DNA of 17,215 bases from RGIG4140 sp045532865 (GCA_045532865.1 JAZSGT010000023.1:1-17215), one strand, 5' to 3'; counted from the first letter of the stretch, positions 1 through 5,295 are shown. The notes: a model not told the origin generated them from the sequence alone. Program-made: numbers and translations.

Positions 1-31
1 GCTGCGGAAGAGTAGGTCACTGCCGAACCTT
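1..31 (+). rRNA. rrf: 5S ribosomal RNA, 3' end (partial)
   Basis: The first bases contain 'agagtaggtcactgcc', the conserved 3'-terminal segment of proteobacterial 5S rRNA. The gene begins before the window, so only about the last 30 nt are present and the exact 3' end is approximate. It sits upstream of an intrinsic terminator, as expected for the last gene of an rRNA operon read on the plus strand. No tRNA-fMet follows it. Confidence 0.82.
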
Positions 32-82
32 TTATACACTCGTCCACTTACACTCCCTCTTCCTCCCTCCTTTACCCTCCTT

Positions 83-112
83 GCCCCTACTCATCCTAGG
101 GGCCTTTTTTTT
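83..112 (+). terminator. Intrinsic terminator of the rRNA operon
   Basis: A perfect 7-bp stem, GCCCCTA (83-89) with TAGGGGC (97-103), has a 7-nt loop and is followed directly by C and eight T. It lies about 50 nt after the 5S 3' end and is the expected Rho-independent end of the rrn transcript. The spacer before it is unusually C-rich and G-poor. Confidence 0.88.
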
Positions 113-250
113 ATTTAAAAAATATATATTAATTGTTTTTAATCGATTTTAGACGTTTTTTTTGTAAAGATGGATTTATGGGTGTAAACATATATTTTGA
201 TGTTCTAAATGAGTTTATTTTGTTTTTAGAGATATTTTATTTTTGAAATA

Positions 251-279
251 TTGACATTATCGTAATGGTATGATATTTT
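251..279 (+). promoter_or_regulatory. Putative sigma70 promoter for the ankyrin gene
   Basis: A perfect TTGACA (251-256) is followed after 17 nt by TATTTT (274-279), with alternative -10 registers such as TATGAT at 269-274. It ends about 24 nt before the ATG at 303. It overlaps the alternative upstream start codon at 270, which argues for the downstream start. Confidence 0.55.
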
Positions 280-302
280 TCAATAAAATTTGTGAGGGAA
301 GC

Positions 303-1193
303 ATGTTTGATAAAAAAAAGTTATGGATTGCAATTGAAAATGGACAAGCGCTTGAAGCGCTTTCTTTAATTAAAAACATTTCTGACGTAAATACGCCTTA
401 TTTAGGAATTGAAAATGAAAATGCGCAAACATTTTTATTGCAAGCTCTTAATCGTGGACAGATTGATGTTGCAAAAGCTTTGTTGGATTCTGGGGCTGAT
501 GCTTCGATTTGTGATTCAAAAGGTAATTCATCACTTTATTATTTTATTAAGCGAGGATTGTATGAGTATTCATATTTGGCAGAATTGTTAATTGAAAGAG
601 GTGCTGATATTAATAAACGAATTGGAGGATATACACTTTTAAGTTTATCTTTCTTAAAAATGCCTCAATTGGTTCCGTTTTTATTGAAACGGAAAGTTGA
701 TATTTTTGAGGCTCCTTTTGTTGATGAGCAAACAAGATTAGATTTGTTTTTTCCTGTTGATGTTGTTGCTTATAGAGATTTACCATATCTTTCAATGGCT
801 ATCTTAAATAATGATGAAGACAGTTTTAATTATTTGATACGTTTTTCTGAAACAATTAATACAGTTGATTCTTATGGAAGAACGCCTTTAATGATTTCTG
901 CTTTAAAATGTGATGAAAGAAAAGCTCAGCTGTTAATTAATGCTGGTGCTTTTTTAGATGTGAAAGATTTTGCAGGAAGAACTGTTCAAGATTATTTTAG
1001 GAATATGGCTGAAAAGAAGTATCAGGAACTTTTAGATGTTCAGCGTGAGCAAAATTCAATTGCTGAATTAATTAGTTTAGCTATTGAAGCGAAAACATTA
1101 TCTAAAGATTTTGATGATATAGGTGAAAAATCAGATGATGTTAAGAAGGTTTCAATTTGGGTAAAACTGAAACATTTTTTTGGATTTAAATAG
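303..1193 (+). CDS. Ankyrin-repeat protein
   Basis: This 296-aa protein carries degenerate ankyrin repeats. The clearest are around residues 40-70 (ending 'LLDSGADASICDSKG'), 74-106 ('LLIERGADINKR') and 159-223 ('VDSYGRTPLMISALK', 'LLINAGAFLDVKDFAGRT'), with weaker ones between. The C-terminal 65 residues are charged and probably helical. There is no signal peptide or membrane segment. Ankyrin repeats bind proteins; in host-associated alphaproteobacteria such proteins are sometimes secreted effectors, but nothing here proves export. The ATG at 303 is preferred to an in-frame ATG at 270 because a Shine-Dalgarno-like GAGGGA (294-299) precedes it and the likely -10 element covers position 270. 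It is probably co-transcribed with the next gene, 9 nt downstream. Confidence 0.8.
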   Translation: MFDKKKLWIAIENGQALEALSLIKNISDVNTPYLGIENENAQTFLLQALNRGQIDVAKALLDSGADASICDSKGNSSLYYFIKRGLYEYSYLAELLIERGADINKRIGGYTLLSLSFLKMPQLVPFLLKRKVDIFEAPFVDEQTRLDLFFPVDVVAYRDLPYLSMAILNNDEDSFNYLIRFSETINTVDSYGRTPLMISALKCDERKAQLLINAGAFLDVKDFAGRTVQDYFRNMAEKKYQELLDVQREQNSIAELISLAIEAKTLSKDFDDIGEKSDDVKKVSIWVKLKHFFGFK

Positions 1194-1202
1194 GTTAAAA
1201 TT

Positions 1203-1694
1203 GTGTATAAAAAAAACAGAGAAGACGCTTTTTCATTAAGTTGTCAAGCCATAGCTTTTTTAAAAGAAACTGTGTCTAAAAAACAAGATTTGTTATCGAC
1301 CCGCTCACAAATGGAAGATAAACAAATTTATCAAAAAGTGCAAGTATTAGAAAAACGGGTGATGAGAAACCAGGTTTCTTTACCTGTTGATTTATGTATT
1401 CGTTGTTTTCAAAAATTAAACAAGGATTATGCTGAGAGAAATATATCTTGTACAGGGATAGGATTATTGGGATGTTTTTTGATTGATTATATATTTACGC
1501 ATAGAGATTTGAAAATAGCGGCTAGACAACTTTATGACACTAAAGAAGATCGAGGTGTATACCGTCAAAATGAGTGGTATAATCATGCAATTGCAAAACT
1601 GTTAGATTTATCGGCTGAAAATAATAAAAAACAAATTTTAAAAAATAATGTTGCATTTACATCAAAAAAGAGTATAACAATAGAGCGATGTTAG
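1203..1694 (+). CDS. Hypothetical protein, 163 aa
   Basis: I do not recognise this protein. The frame is open from a GTG at 1203, 9 nt after the ankyrin stop. The only upstream ribosome-site candidate is a weak AGGTT at the preceding stop codon, so translation may be coupled. The sequence is hydrophilic and mostly helical-looking, with a more hydrophobic stretch near residues 82-98 ('TGIGLLGCFLIDYIF') that is short for a membrane span. It has several cysteines, including a CIRC motif near residue 65, and a basic tail. Codon use matches the neighbouring ankyrin gene. A later in-frame ATG at 1311 would remove the first 36 residues and cannot be excluded. The pair may form one functional unit, but that rests only on spacing. 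Confidence 0.62.
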   Translation: MYKKNREDAFSLSCQAIAFLKETVSKKQDLLSTRSQMEDKQIYQKVQVLEKRVMRNQVSLPVDLCIRCFQKLNKDYAERNISCTGIGLLGCFLIDYIFTHRDLKIAARQLYDTKEDRGVYRQNEWYNHAIAKLLDLSAENNKKQILKNNVAFTSKKSITIERC

Positions 1695-1720
1695 AGTTTG
1701 TATCAAACAACTCTTTCTAT
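1693..1720 (+). terminator. Possible weak terminator hairpin
   Basis: AGAGTT (1693-1698) can pair with AACTCT (1709-1714), overlapping the stop codon of the hypothetical gene, followed by a poor T-rich tail (TTCTAT). It would separate the ankyrin unit from the strong promoter downstream. The short stem and weak U-tract make it doubtful. Confidence 0.3.
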
Positions 1721-1743
1721 AATAAAATTATTTTAAAAAGTTC

Positions 1744-1772
1744 TTGACATTTTGCTATTAAAAGAGTATTAT
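1744..1772 (+). promoter_or_regulatory. Strong sigma70 promoter of the tRNA-Trp-secE-nusG-rpl-rpoBC unit
   Basis: A perfect TTGACA (1744-1749), exactly 17 nt, and TATTAT (1767-1772, one mismatch to TATAAT). Transcription should start near 1779, about 40 nt before tRNA-Trp. This is the best promoter in the window and probably drives the tRNA and the operon behind it. Confidence 0.85.
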
Positions 1773-1783
1773 AGCTTGTCTTT

Positions 1784-1814
1784 CTTTACATGTATCGATT
1801 CTGTATGTGTAAAG
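1784..1814 (+). other. Stem-loop in the tRNA-Trp 5' leader
   Basis: An 11-bp stem (1784-1794 with 1804-1814, two G-U pairs) with a 9-nt loop occupies most of the leader between the predicted transcription start and the tRNA, ending 6 nt before its first base. It could guide 5' processing or stabilise the leader. Confidence 0.5.
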
Positions 1815-1820
1815 TGTTAA

Positions 1821-1896
1821 AGGGGTGTAGCTCAACTGGTAGAGCGTCGGTCTCCAAAACCGAAGGTCGCGGGTTCGATCCCTGCCGCCCCTGCCA
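1821..1896 (+). tRNA. trnW: tRNA-Trp (anticodon CCA)
   Basis: A complete 76-nt cloverleaf. The acceptor AGGGGTG pairs with CGCCCCT, discriminator G is followed by an encoded CCA (1894-1896), and a D arm with 'CTCAACTGGTAGAG' is present. The anticodon stem TCGGT/ACCGA encloses loop CTCCAAA with CCA at 1854-1856, and the T arm has GGTTCGATCCC. It lies 20 nt before secE. The tRNA-Trp-secE-nusG order is widespread in bacteria, usually with tuf upstream; no tuf is present here. It must be cut from the operon transcript. Confidence 0.97.
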
Positions 1897-1916
1897 ATTA
1901 GAAAAGGATAAGTTAA

Positions 1917-2105
1917 ATGAAAACATCGCCAGCTCTATTTGTTCGTCAAGTTAAACAAGAAATTTCAAAGATTACATGGCCAACAAGATCGGAAACAATG
2001 TATGCATCAATGGTTGTTATTCTTATGAGCATTGCGATTTCTGTATTTTTGTTTCTTGTTGATATGGTTTTTGCCAAACTCATAAAGATGGTTTTGGGAG
2101 GTTAA
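1917..2105 (+). CDS. secE: SecE, preprotein translocase subunit
   Basis: A 62-aa protein of the short, single-span SecE type common outside enterobacteria. It has the conserved amphipathic segment 'VKQEISKITWPTRSET' (residues 12-27) followed by one membrane helix (about 29-56). SecE clamps SecY in the inner-membrane translocon and is essential for Sec-dependent export. The ATG at 1917 follows an AAAAGGA-type ribosome site. It lies between tRNA-Trp and nusG, the conserved position. The nusG ribosome site lies within the last secE codons, suggesting coupled translation. Confidence 0.95.
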   Translation: MKTSPALFVRQVKQEISKITWPTRSETMYASMVVILMSIAISVFLFLVDMVFAKLIKMVLGG

Positions 2106-2111
2106 TTTTTT

Positions 2112-2639
2112 ATGGCTAATCGTTGGTATATTGTTCATACATATTCAGGTTTTGAAAATAAAATCGCTGCATTTATTAAAGAGCAAGCAGAAAAAAAGAA
2201 TATGACGGATAAGGTTGAAGATGTTTTAGTCCCAACTGAAAATGTTGTAAGTGTTCGTAATGGAAACAAAGTTGAAACTGAAAGAAAGTTTTTCCCAGGT
2301 TATGTATTGGTGAAAATGGAAATGACGCCGGAAACATGGCATTTAGTTAGTTCAACACCAAAAGTAACGGGTTTCTTGGGTGGTAAAAAACCTGTTCCAA
2401 TGACCGAAACGGAAGTTCAACGTATTTTGCATCAAGTTAAAGAGGGTGTTGAAAAACCAAAATCAGCAGTTGTTTATGAAGTTGGTGAACAGGTTTGTGT
2501 TTGTGATGGTCCTTTTGCATCATTTACGGGTGTTGTTGAAGAGGTTGATGCAGAAAAAGAACGTTTAAAAGTTTCAGTTTCAATTTTTGGTCGTTTGACA
2601 CCATTAGAATTGAATTATACACAAGTTAAAAAAGCGTAA
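2112..2639 (+). CDS. nusG: NusG, transcription termination/antitermination factor
   Basis: A 175-aa protein with the NGN domain (residues 3-105: 'RWYIVHTYSGFENK', 'ERKFFPGYVLVKM', 'VTGFLGG') and a C-terminal KOW domain (about 124-173: 'VGEQVCVCDGPFASFTGVV', 'SIFGRLTPLELNYTQVKK'). NusG binds RNA polymerase across the cleft, raises processivity, and through KOW contacts Rho or S10, linking transcription to translation. The ribosome site GGAGGT (2097-2102) lies at the end of secE, 9 nt before the ATG. It is followed by a structured leader before rplK rather than a tight junction. Confidence 0.97.
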   Translation: MANRWYIVHTYSGFENKIAAFIKEQAEKKNMTDKVEDVLVPTENVVSVRNGNKVETERKFFPGYVLVKMEMTPETWHLVSSTPKVTGFLGGKKPVPMTETEVQRILHQVKEGVEKPKSAVVYEVGEQVCVCDGPFASFTGVVEEVDAEKERLKVSVSIFGRLTPLELNYTQVKKA

Positions 2640-2656
2640 GGCTTTTTGTTTGAAAT

Positions 2657-2694
2657 AAAAAAGGAGATAAAAGTCAATCCGTATTTCCTTTTTT
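2657..2694 (+). promoter_or_regulatory. AU-rich 13-bp hairpin after nusG
   Basis: Bases 2657-2669 pair with 2682-2694 over 13 bp with one G-U (core GGAG/TTCC). The stem ends in a T6 run within the 3' arm, with a 12-nt loop. It resembles an attenuator or weak terminator between nusG and rplK. Its loop contains TCAATCC (2674-2680), which is complementary to 2739-2745, so it can join or compete with the next structure. Confidence 0.5.
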
Positions 2695-2745
2695 GAGTGG
2701 TAGATAAGCCATTATCGCACCACAAACTTTAAAAAATAGGATTGA
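2674..2745 (+). promoter_or_regulatory. Candidate L1-type regulatory leader of rplK-rplA
   Basis: TCAATCC (2674-2680) pairs perfectly with GGATTGA (2739-2745). They enclose a hairpin made of GTGGT/ACCAC (2697-2701/2719-2723), an asymmetric internal loop (A against GC), GATAA/TTATC and a GCCA loop. Ribosomal protein L1 represses the L11 operon in E. coli by binding its own mRNA near the rplK start, at a site made of two helices around an asymmetric loop. The position 23 nt before rplK fits that role; the assignment is inference. Confidence 0.45.
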
Positions 2746-2767
2746 GTTATATTTTTAGAGGTATAAA

Positions 2768-3196
2768 ATGGCAAAAAAAGTTATTGGCTTTATTAAACTT
2801 CAAATTGAAGCTGGTAAAGCAAACCCTTCACCACCAGTTGGTCCTGCTTTGGGTCAACGTGGTTTAAATATTATGGAGTTTTGTAAAGCATTTAATGCAA
2901 AAACTCAAAAAATGGAACCAGGTACACCTATTCCAGTAATTATTACGGCTTATGCAGATAGAACTTTCTCATTTGAAACAAAGTTGCCTCCTGTTAGCTA
3001 TCTTATCAAAAAAGCAGCTAATGTTAAGAGTGCATCAAAAGAACCAGGTCGTAAAAGTGTTGCAAAAATTACAAAAGAACAAGTTAAACAAATCGCAACT
3101 GAAAAAATGCCAGATATGAACTGTCATACAGTTGAAGCAGCTATGGATATGGTTGCAGGTCAAGCTCGTTCTATGGGTATTGAAGTAGTGGAGTAA
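2768..3196 (+). CDS. rplK: Ribosomal protein L11 (uL11)
   Basis: At 142 aa it has exactly the E. coli L11 length, with the N-terminal signature 'LQIEAGKANPSPPVGPALGQ' and the C-terminal rRNA-binding domain ending 'TVEAAMDMVAGQARSMGI'. L11 binds helices 43-44 of 23S rRNA at the GTPase-associated centre and acts in factor turnover and stringent-response sensing. The ribosome site AGAGGT (2757-2762) precedes the ATG. It is first of the L11-L1 pair, only 4 nt before rplA, with a structured leader upstream that may carry L1 feedback control. Confidence 0.98.
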   Translation: MAKKVIGFIKLQIEAGKANPSPPVGPALGQRGLNIMEFCKAFNAKTQKMEPGTPIPVIITAYADRTFSFETKLPPVSYLIKKAANVKSASKEPGRKSVAKITKEQVKQIATEKMPDMNCHTVEAAMDMVAGQARSMGIEVVE

Positions 3197-3200
3197 GAAG

Positions 3201-3890
3201 ATGAAATACGGTAAAAGATTAAGAAAAACTTACGAAGCTGTTGATACTTCAAAAGTCTACGATATTCAAGAAGCTGTTAAACTCATCAAAGATAATGCAA
3301 CAGCAAAATTTGATGAAACAGTTGATATCGCAGTTAGTTTAGGTGTTGATCCTCGTCAATCAGATCAAATGATTCGTGGCGCTGTTTCTTTGCCAAATGG
3401 AACAGGTAAAACATTATCTGTTGCTGTTTTTGCAAAAGGTCCAAAAGCTGAAGAAGCTAAAAAAGCAGGCGCAGATATCGTTGGTGACGAAGATTTAATG
3501 CAAGATATTATGGCAGGCAAAATCAACTTTCAACGTTTGATTGCAACTCCAGATATGATGGGTGTTGTTGGACGTTTAGGTAAGATTTTAGGTCCAAAAG
3601 GCTTAATGCCAAATCCAAAACTCGGCACAGTTACTATGGATGTGACAGAAGCTGTTAAAGCAGCAAAAGCTGGTCAAGTTCAATTTAGAGTTGACTCAGC
3701 TGGTATTGTCCATGCTGGTATTGGTAAAGTCAGTTTTGATGCTGATAAAATTCAAGAAAACGCAGCAGCTTTTGTTAAAGCTTTGGTTGCTTTAAAGCCA
3801 GCTTCATCAAAAGGTGTATACTTGAAACAAGTCGCTTTAAGCACAACACAAGGTGTTGGTGTTAAGGTAACAGTTTCAAGCGTTGCTTAA
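3201..3890 (+). CDS. rplA: Ribosomal protein L1 (uL1)
   Basis: A 229-aa full-length L1. Recognisable blocks are 'YDIQEAVKLIKDNATAKFDETVDIAVSLGVDPR' split across residues 20-53, the hallmark 'LGPKGLMPNPKLGTVT' near 131-146 and 'AGQVQFRVDSAGIVHAGIGK' near 157-176. L1 forms the mobile stalk at the ribosomal E site and usually autoregulates the rplK-rplA mRNA. A GGAG (3190-3193) at the end of rplK serves as ribosome site, so the two genes are probably translationally coupled, giving a 1:1 ratio. Confidence 0.98.
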   Translation: MKYGKRLRKTYEAVDTSKVYDIQEAVKLIKDNATAKFDETVDIAVSLGVDPRQSDQMIRGAVSLPNGTGKTLSVAVFAKGPKAEEAKKAGADIVGDEDLMQDIMAGKINFQRLIATPDMMGVVGRLGKILGPKGLMPNPKLGTVTMDVTEAVKAAKAGQVQFRVDSAGIVHAGIGKVSFDADKIQENAAAFVKALVALKPASSKGVYLKQVALSTTQGVGVKVTVSSVA

Positions 3891-3899
3891 GAATTTGAT

Positions 3900-3923
3900 G
3901 TCGCCCTTTTAAATAAGGGCGAC
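3900..3923 (+). promoter_or_regulatory. Perfect 9-bp hairpin after rplA
   Basis: GTCGCCCTT (3900-3908) pairs with AAGGGCGAC (3915-3923) around a 6-nt loop, starting 10 nt after the rplA stop. No T-run follows, so it is not a standard terminator. It may protect the rplK-rplA mRNA 3' end or be an RNase III-type processing site separating the L11 and L10 halves of the transcript. Confidence 0.6.
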
Positions 3924-3926
3924 AAA

Positions 3927-4048
3927 CCTGTCCAAGACTGTTGGTTTTTATCACGGGATAAAATTAAAGAAAAGCATTTCACCAGCACAGACAGAAAACA
4001 AATCAGTTATTCCATTTAAGGAATGAAAGAGTGAAGTTTCTGGACAGG
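3927..4048 (+). promoter_or_regulatory. L10 leader (autoregulatory mRNA element upstream of rplJ)
   Basis: CCTGTCCA (3927-3934) and TGGACAGG (4041-4048) form an 8-bp closing stem. Inside are a two-part stem (CTGT/ACAG plus TGGT/ACCA with a bulge, 3937-3944 and 3981-3990), a perfect 7-bp hairpin with ACGG loop (3946-3963), and a hairpin ATTCC/GGAAT (4009-4024). Position, size and the resemblance to the L10/L11-binding part of 23S rRNA match the known L10 leader class, in which the L10-L12 complex binds its own mRNA and represses rplJ-rplL. I could not run a covariance search. Confidence 0.72.
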
Positions 4049-4057
4049 ATAGTGTGG

Positions 4058-4077
4058 GTTTTTGAGAAATCAAAAAC
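4058..4077 (+). other. 8-bp hairpin with GAAA tetraloop
   Basis: GTTTTTGA (4058-4065) pairs perfectly with TCAAAAAC (4070-4077) around a GNRA-type GAAA loop, between the L10 leader closing stem and the AU-rich hairpin before rplJ. It is probably part of the same regulatory 5' region. Confidence 0.55.
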
Positions 4078-4089
4078 TCTTGTGTAAAC

Positions 4090-4120
4090 AAAGAATAAAA
4101 GAATAATTCTTTTATTTTTT
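4090..4120 (+). promoter_or_regulatory. AU-rich terminator-like hairpin before rplJ
   Basis: Bases 4090-4102 pair with 4108-4120 (13 bp, one G-U) around a 5-nt loop, and the 3' arm ends in six T. It looks like a weak intrinsic terminator or attenuator sitting between the L10 leader and the rplJ ribosome site (4126-4131). Having almost no G-C pairs, it would be an inefficient terminator, which would suit partial attenuation. Confidence 0.45.
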
Positions 4121-4138
4121 ATGAACGGAGACAAGAAA

Positions 4139-4627
4139 GTGAAACGTGAAGAGAAACAACAGTTGATTTCCGAAATGAAAGACGTTTTTAACAAAGCTGC
4201 TCTTGTTGTTGTTGCCTTGAACAAAGGTATTTCAATGACTGAAACAACAGAATTGCGTAATAACGTTCGTGCTGACGGAGCCAACTATCGTGTAACAAAA
4301 AACCGTTTGACAAAATTGGCTCTGGCAGGAACTCCCTGTGAAGCAATCTCTGATTTAATGGTCGGACCAACAGCTTTAGCATATTCTGAAGATCCAATCT
4401 CAGCAGCAAAAGCAGTTGTTAAAATGGCTAAAAATAATGATCGCTTTGAAGTTGTCGGCGGGGTTATGAACGGAGAAAAAATTGATGTTAAAACAATCGA
4501 ATCTTTAGCATCTCTTCCTTCTTTGGACGAACTTCGTGGCAAGTTGGTTGGCCTCTTGCAGGCTCCTGCTGGTCAATTGGCTCGGGTTACAAAAGCTTAT
4601 TCAGAAAAAGAACAAGCTGCTGCTTAA
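4139..4627 (+). CDS. rplJ: Ribosomal protein L10 (uL10)
   Basis: A 162-aa L10. It aligns with the family through 'EEKQQLISEMKDVFNKAALVV' split across the first helix and strand, 'TELRNNVRADGANYRVTKNRL' and 'GPTALAYS', with a C-terminal helix ('ARVTKAYSEKEQ') that binds L12 dimers. L10 anchors L12 to the stalk base on 23S rRNA. The start is taken as GTG at 4139 because CGGAGA (4126-4131) lies 7-8 nt before it. An in-frame ATG at 4121 would add six residues, but has no ribosome site and abuts the AU-rich hairpin. Expression is probably repressed by the L10-L12 complex through the upstream leader. Confidence 0.95.
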   Translation: MKREEKQQLISEMKDVFNKAALVVVALNKGISMTETTELRNNVRADGANYRVTKNRLTKLALAGTPCEAISDLMVGPTALAYSEDPISAAKAVVKMAKNNDRFEVVGGVMNGEKIDVKTIESLASLPSLDELRGKLVGLLQAPAGQLARVTKAYSEKEQAAA

Positions 4628-4656
4628 TTCGTGTCAAACCTGTTAAACAAAAAATC

Positions 4657-4671
4657 ATGTGGAAAACACAT
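4657..4671 (+). other. Small hairpin between rplJ and rplL
   Basis: ATGTG (4657-4661) pairs with CACAT (4667-4671) around GAAAA. It is only 5 bp and lies 16 nt before the rplL ribosome site. It may tune relative L10:L12 synthesis, but could be chance. Confidence 0.3.
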
Positions 4672-4696
4672 TTAGAAAGATATTATGGAGAATAAA

Positions 4697-5062
4697 ATGA
4701 CTGATTTAAACAAAATCGTAGATGAATTATCAGCTTTAACAATTTTGGAAGCTGCTGAATTATCAAAAATGTTAGAAGAAAAATGGGGCGTCTCAGCTGC
4801 TGCTCCTGTTGCTGTTGCTGCTGCTGGTGCTGCAGCTGCTGCAGAAGAAAAAACAGAATTTGATGTAATTTTGGTTGACGGTGGTGCAAACAAAATTAAT
4901 GCAATTAAAGAAGTTCGTACAATCACAGGTTTAGGCTTAAAAGAAGCTAAAGACCTCGTAGAAGGTGCACCAAAAGAACTCAAAAAAGGTGTTTCTAAAG
5001 ACGAAGCTGAAAAAATCAAAAAACAATTAGAAGCAGCTGGTGCTAAAGTTGAATTGAAATAA
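4697..5062 (+). CDS. rplL: Ribosomal protein L7/L12 (bL12)
   Basis: A 121-aa L12 with an N-terminal dimerisation/L10-binding helix pair (residues 1-32), an Ala/Val-rich flexible hinge (about 34-51, coded by a run of GCT/GCA codons) and the C-terminal factor-binding domain 'EFDVILVDGGANKINAIKEV'. The canonical 'GLGLKEAKDLVEGAP' motif that contacts EF-Tu and EF-G is present. The ATG at 4697 is chosen over an in-frame ATG at 4685 because GGAG (4687-4690) is correctly spaced before 4697 and overlaps the earlier codon. L12 is the only multicopy ribosomal protein, so its own strong ribosome site is expected. Confidence 0.98.
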   Translation: MTDLNKIVDELSALTILEAAELSKMLEEKWGVSAAAPVAVAAAGAAAAAEEKTEFDVILVDGGANKINAIKEVRTITGLGLKEAKDLVEGAPKELKKGVSKDEAEKIKKQLEAAGAKVELK

Positions 5063-5087
5063 TTTTCAATTTAAAACTACTTTGGGT

Positions 5088-5120
5088 GGGTCACGTCAAC
5101 TCTAAAATTGGCGTCGACCC
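5088..5120 (+). promoter_or_regulatory. 12-bp bulged hairpin in the rplL-rpoB spacer
   Basis: Bases 5088-5099 pair with 5108-5120 over 12 bp, with one bulged C (5115) and one T-G pair, around an 8-nt loop. It begins 25 nt after rplL. No T-run follows. In E. coli the rplL-rpoB spacer holds an attenuator and an RNase III site; this is a plausible functional counterpart, by position only. A further 5-bp hairpin AAGTC/GACTT lies at 5126-5139. Confidence 0.55.
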
Positions 5121-5151
5121 TCTTGAAGTCAAAAGACTTATATGAACTTAG

Positions 5152-5287
5152 GACCTGTCAATTTTATGAAAAAGAACTCAAAAACAATTAGAATTTATCA
5201 AGTTAAAGGTGATGGCAAATATAGAAATTGCTTGAACCTTTTTTGCGATTTTAAGGTTTTGGGTTTTGGTTATAAAATGGACAGGTC
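5152..5287 (+). promoter_or_regulatory. Long inverted repeat bracketing an rpoB leader element
   Basis: Bases 5152-5167 and 5272-5287 are complementary at 15 of 16 positions (single mismatch A5160 against G5279) and bracket about 104 nt. Inside are AAGGT/ACCTT and GCAA/TTGC pairings. The core CCTGTC...GGACAGG recurs in the L10 leader closing stem. It may be a structured regulatory leader of rpoB or a small mobile element with terminal inverted repeats. A 49-codon open frame (5142-5291) spans it. I do not recognise it as a described element. Confidence 0.5.
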
Positions 5288-5295
5288 TTGAGTAG

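Noticed and set aside
270..302. An in-frame ATG at 270 extending the ankyrin protein by 11 residues
   Set aside because: It overlaps the likely -10 element and has no ribosome site, while ATG 303 has GAGGGA at good spacing.
4121..4138. An ATG start for rplJ six codons upstream of the chosen GTG
   Set aside because: It abuts the AU-rich hairpin and has no ribosome site; CGGAGA at 4126-4131 is correctly placed for GTG 4139, and L10 homologues begin near there.
4672..5019. Minus-strand open frames across rplL
   Set aside because: They mirror the low-complexity Ala-coding hinge and have no ribosome site or family resemblance.
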